Both the position numbers and the translations under genes were made by a program. Below the pieces are notes generated by a model that saw nothing but the letters and a program-made list of their open reading frames with translations, had not been told where the DNA came from and did no database searches. From Bacteroides sp. (GTDB lineage: Bacteria > Bacteroidota > Bacteroidia > Bacteroidales > Bacteroidaceae), in NCBI GenBank assembly GCA_017472925.1, contig JAFUNS010000004.1:1-53566 (forward strand): a stretch of 53,566 nt of DNA, given 5' to 3'. Positions 33,636 through 40,191 of the stretch are shown piece by piece (position 1 is the first letter of the stretch; every line of letters starts with the position of its first letter).

Positions 33636-33885
33636 ATTATCGCCAAAGAGTTGACGATAATCGTTTTATGGGAAAAATTAGCGTTTGCTATTATTCTATA
33701 ACCGTCTATTGAAACTTAGGAACTTTCAACGGTGAGTCAGGTTAAGAATAAGTTGCAGATGCCTACGTATAGCGTAGGTGCATCTTATTTCTTCATGACT
33801 CAAGGTATCCTAAGACCTCAATAGACAAAGATATAAAAGATGTCATCTACGCTTTTTTTATACTTGAGGAGTTTAGGATACCGCT
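33636..33885 (+). ncRNA. Structured leader RNA or small RNA with two exclusive folds
   Basis: A first small hairpin pairs GATTATCG with CGATAATC (33634-33662). A long rod follows: 33704-33712 with 33818-33826, 33715-33721 with 33808-33814, 33733-33739 with 33796-33802, AAGAATAAG near 33744 with CTTATTTCTT near 33783, then CTACG with CGTAG at the tip. A competing hairpin pairs 33804-33813 and 33816-33821 with 33873-33882 and 33864-33869. Both use 33804-33824, so they cannot coexist. A run of seven T lies at about 33853. It may be a cis-regulatory switch, or a free RNA with a rod fold like 6S RNA. Confidence 0.55.
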
Positions 33886-33940
33886 TCGCTTCAATCTTCC
33901 TTATTTTAATAGAAATATTATTCACTTAATCTATAAGGAT

Positions 33941-34612
33941 ATGAAAAGACTGTTTCTTTTTATTGTATTGTCTATTCTGACAAGTGGAGCGACTTTCGCT
34001 CAATCGGCAAAAGAATTGGCTAAAGAACGTAAAGAATTGATGAAAGCTTCAAAAGCTGAATTAAATGACAAGGCTACGAAGGCTGCCCGTAAAGAAGCCA
34101 AGAAGCTGAAGAAGGAAGGTTGGACTACCGCACCAGGTGCTCTTCCTTTGGAAAAGCAATTGGACAAATCGTATCTGATGCAATACGAATACGATGTAGA
34201 AATGTTTCCCAAGTACATCATGGGCGAAGCTATGAGCATCGGTGGAAACTACGATGCCGCCAAGATGCAAGCCTTGGAATTGGCGAAGCAGAACTTGGCA
34301 GGTCAGATTCAAACAGAAGTAACAGCCTTGATTGAAAACACGGTGGCCAACGAGCAGATGGAAGCCGAACAGGCAGCCAGTATCACCCGTAGTGTGATGG
34401 CCAGCAAGAACTTGATTTCTCAAAGCATTGGTCGTACCATCCCTGTAATAGAGGTATATCGTACGCTTTCCAACAAGAACAAGGAAGTATTGGTTCGTGT
34501 CGCTTATAACAGCGACATGGCAAAGAAAGCTGCGATGAAGGCCATCAAGGAAGATTTGGAAAAGAAAGGCGATGACCTACACAACAAGTTGGATGAACTT
34601 TTAGGCTGGTAA
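33941..34612 (+). CDS. Secreted LPP20-like protein, first gene of the caspase cluster
   Basis: This 223-residue protein has a Sec signal (KRLFLFIVLSILTSGATFAQ). The N-terminal third is a highly charged Lys/Glu helix (LAKERKELMKASKAELNDKA). The rest includes GEAMSIGGNYDAAKMQALEL, LAKQNLAGQIQTEVTALIEN and NKEVLVRVAYNSDMAKKAAM, which together recall the LPP20/FlgT-like fold of helix plus beta strands. I do not recognise a named family. It lies 7 bases before the DUF4384 gene and downstream of the structured leader. Expected place: periplasm or cell surface. Confidence 0.65.
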   Translation: MKRLFLFIVLSILTSGATFAQSAKELAKERKELMKASKAELNDKATKAARKEAKKLKKEGWTTAPGALPLEKQLDKSYLMQYEYDVEMFPKYIMGEAMSIGGNYDAAKMQALELAKQNLAGQIQTEVTALIENTVANEQMEAEQAASITRSVMASKNLISQSIGRTIPVIEVYRTLSNKNKEVLVRVAYNSDMAKKAAMKAIKEDLEKKGDDLHNKLDELLGW

Positions 34613-34619
34613 TTATCTT

Positions 34620-35489
34620 ATGCGATTCCGTCTCTTCATAACCGTCTGTCTATTTCTGTTTGCTTTGTCCGCATTGGCTCAGCGAACAGAGAAAGTGCGT
34701 GCAGAGTACATCTATCATGCTCCCGAAAACATCTCGTTGGAAGAAGCCAAGCGTATCGCTTTGGAGCGGGCCAAGATACAAGCCATTGCCGATGAGTTTG
34801 GTACCATTGTTTCGCAAAGCAATACCACGATGGTGAGCAATCGCAATGGAGAATCTTCTACTGATTTCTTCTCCTTGGGGGGAAGCGAGGTAAAAGGCGA
34901 ATGGATAGAAACCATTGGTGAACCATCGTATGACATCAACTATGAGCAAGGGATGTTGGTGGTGAAAGCCATTGTGTCCGGTCGCATTCGTGAGATTGTC
35001 TCAGCGCAAATCGACATCAAGGCAGAAGTGCTTTGTAATGGTACGGATTTGAAGTTTGCTCGTACAGATTTCAAGAACGGCGATGACCTTTATCTGTATT
35101 TCCAATCACCGGTAGATGGCTATTTGGCAGTGTATCTTTTGGAGGAAGTCAGTCAGATGGTATATTGCTTGCTTCCTTATAAAAGTTCATCAGAGGCGGT
35201 TACACCCATTGAACATGATAAACCTTATGTTTTCTTTTCTGCCAAAGATGCCGGTGACAAGGCTCATTTGGTGGATGAGTACACCATGACTTGTAATAGC
35301 TCCGTTGAACGGAATACCATTTATGTGGTCTTCTCTTCGAATGAATTTACAAAGGCCAATTCTTATAATGTGGAGGTATTGTTACCGCAGGAACTTTCGT
35401 TTGAGGAGTTTCAGAAGTGGTTGATTCGGGGGAGAGTAAAGGATAAGGTGATGGTTGTAAAACGGAAATATTTAACTATAAAGAAATAG
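34620..35489 (+). CDS. Secreted DUF4384-type protein with FlgT/LPP20-like N-terminus
   Basis: This 289-residue protein has a signal peptide (RLFITVCLFLFALSALAQ). Residues about 38-125 (SLEEAKRIALERAKIQAIAD, ending VSGRIRE) resemble the LPP20/FlgT N-terminal fold. Residues about 150-280 (NGDDLYLYFQSPVDGYLAVY, then MVYCLLPYKSS) match the DUF4384 pattern, a domain often found with caspase-like peptidases. It lies in one operon with the preceding gene, and the caspase protein follows three genes later. It is probably a periplasmic or surface partner in that system. Confidence 0.75.
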   Translation: MRFRLFITVCLFLFALSALAQRTEKVRAEYIYHAPENISLEEAKRIALERAKIQAIADEFGTIVSQSNTTMVSNRNGESSTDFFSLGGSEVKGEWIETIGEPSYDINYEQGMLVVKAIVSGRIREIVSAQIDIKAEVLCNGTDLKFARTDFKNGDDLYLYFQSPVDGYLAVYLLEEVSQMVYCLLPYKSSSEAVTPIEHDKPYVFFSAKDAGDKAHLVDEYTMTCNSSVERNTIYVVFSSNEFTKANSYNVEVLLPQELSFEEFQKWLIRGRVKDKVMVVKRKYLTIKK

Positions 35490-35494
35490 AAAAT

Positions 35495-35731
35495 ATGGAA
35501 AGTAAAGAATATGTATATAATCTTGTAAAGGATTGGTATAATGAATATTATATTAATACCAATTCAAAGCGAAAAGTCGTACAAGACAGAATTAGAAATT
35601 ACATAAATGGGTTATCACACAATTTTATTAGAGAAATATATCCTCAATCTGTGTCAACACCTATCTCATATTCTCATTTTGAAAGCGATTTAGATGAGTT
35701 CTTGATTTTACTAAAATCTAAAATATCGTAA
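35495..35731 (+). CDS. Small hypothetical protein, AT-rich
   Basis: This 78-residue protein (MESKEYVYNLVKDWYNEYYI...LDEFLILLKSKIS) has no signal peptide, no membrane segment and no motif I recognise. It looks mainly helical. It begins 5 bases after the DUF4384 gene and ends 1 base before the next, so it is probably translated as part of the operon. Its base composition is markedly more AT-rich than the two genes upstream, and it may be a dedicated partner of the AbiJ/HEPN-like protein that follows. Confidence 0.6.
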   Translation: MESKEYVYNLVKDWYNEYYINTNSKRKVVQDRIRNYINGLSHNFIREIYPQSVSTPISYSHFESDLDEFLILLKSKIS

Positions 35732-35732
35732 A

Positions 35733-36368
35733 ATGGCAAAGATGTATTCTATTGAAAGGAGAGAATATTGGTCTGAAACAAATCCATATTTAAAGGTATA
35801 TATTCGGAAAACAGAAGATATGCAAGAATTACAAATTAAATTGGAAGCCTTATCTTCAGTGAAACGTGCAAATCCGAATAAGGATTATTTTGTTGTTTAC
35901 AATAGAAATCCATATACGATTTCTGAAACACAGAAAGAAGTAGAATCATGTTTGGACAAATTTTATGATAGAGAATCTTTAGATGAATTGTCGATAATTA
36001 GTGAATCTTTAGATTGGTATGATAAAGCAAAATCTTTGTTTGAGAGTGGCTGTAAGAAATATAAATCAAGAAATGATCTTAGAGGATGTTTGGATGATTT
36101 TAGGCTATCGTTAGAATTGTTGTTGAAAGAAATATTACACAATGAAAGAACGTTAGATAATCAATTGATACCTTTAAATCAATACCTTGCAGAAAAAGGT
36201 GTTTCTTCGGAAATAAGTAATGGCTTTAGACATTTCTTGGATTGTTATAATAAATATCAGAATAATCATGTCAAGCATAATTTAAATATAGCGAAAAATG
36301 ATGCGACAATCATAATAGAACAAACTAAATCTTTGATTAACATATTAATGAAATTGAAAGGAGAATGA
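35733..36368 (+). CDS. AbiJ/HEPN-like C-terminal domain protein
   Basis: This 211-residue protein has a C-terminal helical domain: DLRGCLDDFRLSLELLLKEI, then a loop, then NNHVKHNLNIAKNDATIIIE. It resembles the HEPN-like C-terminal part of abortive-infection proteins (AbiJ-type), where an N-x-x-x-H pattern near the end is conserved. The N-terminal 90 residues have no motif I can name. No signal peptide is seen, so unlike its neighbours it is cytoplasmic. It sits 1 base after the small ORF and 1 base before the caspase gene. AT-rich. Family call is moderate. Confidence 0.55.
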   Translation: MAKMYSIERREYWSETNPYLKVYIRKTEDMQELQIKLEALSSVKRANPNKDYFVVYNRNPYTISETQKEVESCLDKFYDRESLDELSIISESLDWYDKAKSLFESGCKKYKSRNDLRGCLDDFRLSLELLLKEILHNERTLDNQLIPLNQYLAEKGVSSEISNGFRHFLDCYNKYQNNHVKHNLNIAKNDATIIIEQTKSLINILMKLKGE

Positions 36369-36369
36369 T

Positions 36370-39300
36370 ATGGTTAAAATATTTTTTAAATTATTGTTAT
36401 TGTTTATAAGCGTAAATGTTACGATATCAGTTTATGGACAAAATGATAAAATAATTCAGTTTGATAAGGGAATTAATTATTTTTATGGAGCTAATGATGT
36501 AAAACAGGATTATGACCAAGCTTATAAGTGCTTTAAATATTCGGCAGAATTAGGTATGGCTGAGGCTCAATTTATGTTGTCATTTTGTTACTTAAATGGA
36601 TTAGGAGTTGATGAAGACGAGGATGAGGCTTTCGAATGGATGTTGAAGTCTTCAGAACAAGGATTACCTAACGCCTTGTTTTGGATAGGACGATATTATA
36701 TTTATGGATTGGGATGCTTAGTTGATAAGAAGAAAGGATTTGATAATGTTCTACAAGCAGCAAATGCTGGACTTGTTGAAGCTGAATATTTTTTAGGCTC
36801 ATGTTATATGGAAGCCATAGGAACAGTAAAAAATGAGAAGAAAGGATTTGACTGGACATTGAAGGCTGCAGAAAAAGGATTGGCAGAAGCTCAAAATTCT
36901 GTTGGTTGGTATTATGCTACAGGACAAGGTGTCCCTATAAATTATAAGGAAGCCATAAAATGGTATGAAAAAGCGATGTCTCAAAATAACGCATGGGCAT
37001 ATAATAACATGGGATATATGTATTTTGAAGGTAATGGAATTGAAAAGGATATAAATAAAGCATTTGAATTTGTTGATAAAGCTATAAAAATAGACCCTGA
37101 TAATTTGAGCTTTTATGATTCAAAAGGGGAATTTTATTCAAGAATGGGAGATGAAAAACAAGCGTTGGAGATTTGGAATAAAATCATATCATTGAATCCT
37201 AAATTTGTGGAAAATGATACACGCTTTGTTCAATATATTAAAAACTTGAGTGAACGAAAAGTTCAAAAAGGAGAGGGTAAACTTATTGATGAATGGGTGA
37301 TTTATCCACAATATGATTATGCTTCTTCATTTGTTGATGGATTATCATTAGTTAAAGTTGGTGATAAATATGGATATATAAATAAAAAAGGAGAATATGT
37401 AATATCACCTAAATATATTGCAGCACGTGATTTTAAAGAAGGCATGGCTATTATAGGAATGAAAATTGGTAATAAACTTGTTTGGGGAATTATTGATGTA
37501 AATGGGAAATCTATTTGTTCTCCTATTTATTCTGAAATTAAAGATTATAGCGAAGGATATGCCGCATTTTATTCTTCAGCTTATGAAAAGTGGGGATTTA
37601 TGGATAAAAGGGGAAAAATGATTATTCCTACGGAATACGATGATGTTATTTCTTCTTTTCAGGAAGGTTTTGCACATGTCATTAAGAATGGCGTAAAAGG
37701 GTTCATAAATAAAAATGGTGAATGGGTTTGTTCTGAACAATATAATAAGATAGTATATAAGGAACTTAAACAAAGAGTATATAAAAATCAATCTGTTTTA
37801 TGTGAATTATATCCTAAAGTTAGTAATGGTAAATGGGGGTATCAAAAAGCGACTTTAGACGCTTATATTAATACAAATATACTATCGTGGGATGTTTATC
37901 TTTCAGTAAATCTACCCCCATTGGTCTCTTATGAAAATTATTTAAAATATCGCATAGAACCAAGTATAAATCAATGGCAGCAAAAAGGTGAATTTGAACC
38001 TACGACTAAATGGAAAGAAAGAGTAAACGAAACAACAAGGAAACAAAAAATTGATGAATTAACAATTGAATATAAAAAAGAGTACGAGGAGAAATTGGCT
38101 TCTTATAAGAAACGTTATACAGAATTGGTGGAAGAATACAAGGAAAAATACAATAGATGTCGTGATGAGTTCTATACACTAATTATACAATCCAAGCAGA
38201 ATGAATTTAAAATGTCGAGCTTTGATTTGTTGGTTTATGATGCAGATAATCAATCGTTTATGATTAAATCAAACATGCAGGGTGATATTCTAATGTCAGT
38301 ACCTTTAGAAGAAGCCCCTTCGTTTAAACAGAATTGGAATACAATTAAAAATACAATTACGCCAACATTTGTACCTTCTGGTAATGATGTAGTACTAACT
38401 TCTGTGACAGTAACCAATGGGAATAAGAAGTATGTATATGATAGCCATACACAAGCAAAGTATGCAATAACTGATATTAATTACAATTTTGATCCTGTAG
38501 AAATATCTATACCTGAAGTTGCGGATGTAAACTATACATTTGATCCAGTTGAAGTGATACAATCAACAGTTGTACAAACTTTACCTAATGTTAAAGGATT
38601 GGAAGCGAATAATGCAAATATTGAACGTAATATAATTAACGCAACTAAACAATCGGATGTGGATATGAATATTCCACAAAATACAATGCAAAAGAATAGT
38701 AGTACCTTTGCGGTCATTATAGCAAACGAAGATTATCAACGTGTATCCGATGTGATGTATGCAGCTAATGATGGGAAACTGTTTGCTGAGTATTGCCAAA
38801 AGACATTAGGACTTCCGCAAAATCATGTGATGGTATATAATGATGCTACATTGGGAAATATGTTGGGAGCGGTAAGTCGTATAAAAGAAATAGGTGAAGC
38901 TTACAACGGAAAAGTAAATGTGGTGTTTTATTATGCTGGTCATGGTATCCCCGATGAGACAAGTAAGGATGCCTATTTACTTCCGATTGATGGTGACGGT
39001 TCCTCTGTAAGAACATGTTATAAACAAAGTGAACTTTATACAGAACTTGCATCAATCAACGCTGAATCAATAGTCGTGTTTATGGATGCATGTTTTAGTG
39101 GCTCATTGCGTGGAAATGGTATGTTAGCTTCTGCCCGTGGTGTAGCCATCAAAGTCAAGAAAAGTAACCCTATAGGAAATATGGTAGTATTCTCTGCTGC
39201 ACAAGGTGATGAAACAGCTTACCCATATAAGGAACAACGCCATGGCATGTTCACTTACTATCTCTTGAAGAAGTTGCAAGAAACCAAGGGAGAAGCCACC

Positions 39301-39435
39301 TTGGGTGAAATAAGCGACTATGTAACGAGTGAAGTCCGCAAGCAATCCATTGTTATCAATGGAAAGATGCAGACTCCTACCTTGACATCATCGTCGGCAA
39401 TAGGGGATGCTTGGCGTAACTGGAAATTGAAATAA
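36370..39435 (+). CDS. Secreted Sel1-WG-caspase (peptidase C14-like) protein
   Basis: This 1021-residue protein has a signal peptide (FFKLLLLFISVNVTISVYG). About six Sel1/TPR repeats follow (residues 25-285, for example AEAQFMLSFCYLNGLGVDED). Then come about four WG repeats (310-460; DKYGYINKKGEYVISPKY, KWGFMDKRGKMIIPTEYDD), a coiled coil (560-615), and a duplicated motif D-x-NY-x-FDPVE (about 700 and 718). From about 778 there is a caspase-like domain with His858 in FYYAGHG and Cys908 in VFMDACFSG. The catalytic dyad is intact, predicting a cysteine protease acting in the periplasm or outside. Codon usage shifts near 38700: the front is very AT-rich, while the caspase domain resembles the upstream secreted genes. 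Confidence 0.88.
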   Translation: MVKIFFKLLLLFISVNVTISVYGQNDKIIQFDKGINYFYGANDVKQDYDQAYKCFKYSAELGMAEAQFMLSFCYLNGLGVDEDEDEAFEWMLKSSEQGLPNALFWIGRYYIYGLGCLVDKKKGFDNVLQAANAGLVEAEYFLGSCYMEAIGTVKNEKKGFDWTLKAAEKGLAEAQNSVGWYYATGQGVPINYKEAIKWYEKAMSQNNAWAYNNMGYMYFEGNGIEKDINKAFEFVDKAIKIDPDNLSFYDSKGEFYSRMGDEKQALEIWNKIISLNPKFVENDTRFVQYIKNLSERKVQKGEGKLIDEWVIYPQYDYASSFVDGLSLVKVGDKYGYINKKGEYVISPKYIAARDFKEGMAIIGMKIGNKLVWGIIDVNGKSICSPIYSEIKDYSEGYAAFYSSAYEKWGFMDKRGKMIIPTEYDDVISSFQEGFAHVIKNGVKGFINKNGEWVCSEQYNKIVYKELKQRVYKNQSVLCELYPKVSNGKWGYQKATLDAYINTNILSWDVYLSVNLPPLVSYENYLKYRIEPSINQWQQKGEFEPTTKWKERVNETTRKQKIDELTIEYKKEYEEKLASYKKRYTELVEEYKEKYNRCRDEFYTLIIQSKQNEFKMSSFDLLVYDADNQSFMIKSNMQGDILMSVPLEEAPSFKQNWNTIKNTITPTFVPSGNDVVLTSVTVTNGNKKYVYDSHTQAKYAITDINYNFDPVEISIPEVADVNYTFDPVEVIQSTVVQTLPNVKGLEANNANIERNIINATKQSDVDMNIPQNTMQKNSSTFAVIIANEDYQRVSDVMYAANDGKLFAEYCQKTLGLPQNHVMVYNDATLGNMLGAVSRIKEIGEAYNGKVNVVFYYAGHGIPDETSKDAYLLPIDGDGSSVRTCYKQSELYTELASINAESIVVFMDACFSGSLRGNGMLASARGVAIKVKKSNPIGNMVVFSAAQGDETAYPYKEQRHGMFTYYLLKKLQETKGEATLGEISDYVTSEVRKQSIVINGKMQTPTLTSSSAIGDAWRNWKLK

Positions 39436-39455
39436 GATAAAGAACCTCGTTCTTT

Positions 39456-39469
39456 GACATATTGGGAAA
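39456..39469 (+). repeat. Left arm of 14-bp inverted repeat around the second HEPN/MNT module
   Basis: GACATATTGGGAAA is the exact reverse complement of 40153-40166. Extended, its reverse complement continues CAAAGAAC, as does the copy at 33456-33477. Confidence 0.7.
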
Positions 39470-39519
39470 CGGAAATTGACTGATAAATTTAAAATACTGG
39501 AAGAAATATTGTAAAAGAC

Positions 39520-39548
39520 TTGTTTCTTTCATGTTTTTCGTATCTTTG
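39520..39548 (+). promoter_or_regulatory. Promoter of the second HEPN/MNT module
   Basis: TTG at 39520 and TATCTTTG at 39541-39548 form a -33/-7 pair. It is nearly identical to the promoter at 32735-32764. Confidence 0.75.
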
Positions 39549-39573
39549 TCGATATAAAACATGTGATAATATA

Positions 39574-39870
39574 ATGAAGACAAGAAGTGAATATTTAGAA
39601 TTGCTCAATACGCATATAACGGATTTGAAAGAACAATTTGGTGTTCGTTCGTTCCGTTTGTTTGGCTCTGTTGCTAGAAATGAACATACAGAGGAAAGCG
39701 ATGTGGATGTTTGTGTAGAAATGGAGCCTGATATGTATTTGCTTGTCGGATTAAAACAGTTCTTGGAAGCATTGTTGGGTTGTTCTGTTTATGTGATTCG
39801 AATGCATCGTAATATGAATAAATTGTTATTGAAACAAATAGAGAAGGATGGTGTGTATGTGTTCGGATAA
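39574..39870 (+). CDS. MntA-like minimal nucleotidyltransferase, second copy
   Basis: This 98-residue protein carries FRLFGSVARNEHTEESDVDV with the G-S and paired Asp of the MNT active site, and a later CVEMEPDMYLLVGLKQFLEA helix. The ATG at 39574 is preceded by the promoter TATCTTTG. The frame is open further upstream, but those codons run through the promoter. It is only moderately similar to the first copy (32786-33079), though the promoters are close to identical. Its HEPN partner downstream is truncated, so the antitoxin may now be unpaired or serve the first HepT. Confidence 0.85.
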   Translation: MKTRSEYLELLNTHITDLKEQFGVRSFRLFGSVARNEHTEESDVDVCVEMEPDMYLLVGLKQFLEALLGCSVYVIRMHRNMNKLLLKQIEKDGVYVFG

Positions 39871-40130
39871 AAAAGAAATTAGCTGCAACTTGCATGTTGA
39901 TAGAAGCTATCGGTGAGAGCATTAAGAAAATCGACAAAAACACCTATGGAAGTTTGTTACCTTTGAGACTTGAAATACCTTGGAAACGAGTTTTGGGAAT
40001 GCGTGATCATATAGCACACGGGTATTTTGATATAGATGCTGAACTTGTCTTTCAAACAGTGAAAAATAACTTGGATTCTCTACTTAACGCTGTTCGTTTC
40101 TTTATTGATGAACTGACTCATAATAAGTAA
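39840..40130 (+). pseudogene. Truncated HepT-like HEPN gene
   Basis: The frame encodes KLAATCMLIEAIGESIKKID, then WKRVLGMRDHIAHGYFDIDA with the Rx4HxY motif kept, then VKNNLDSLLNAVRFFIDELT. About the first 50 residues expected of a HepT protein, including the first helix, are absent. The nearest ATG in frame (39894) falls inside the second helix. An ATG in the MntA-overlap position (39855) runs into a stop after 19 codons. A deletion at the mntA-hepT junction is the simplest explanation. Product, if any, would be 78 residues. Confidence 0.7.
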
Positions 40131-40152
40131 TAAATCGTAAAGCTGATTCTCT

Positions 40153-40166
40153 TTTCCCAATATGTC
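40153..40166 (-). repeat. Right arm of 14-bp inverted repeat around the second HEPN/MNT module
   Basis: TTTCCCAATATGTC is the exact inverse of 39456-39469. The module and its promoter lie entirely between the two arms (about 710 bases). Confidence 0.7.
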
Positions 40167-40191
40167 CATTGAATGCATAACAGAGTAGTGT

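Noticed and set aside
33636-33885. Firm call of 6S RNA
   Set aside because: The rod shape fits, but I cannot confirm length, conserved bubble bases or a proper 3' end from this sequence alone, so it is left as an unnamed structured RNA.
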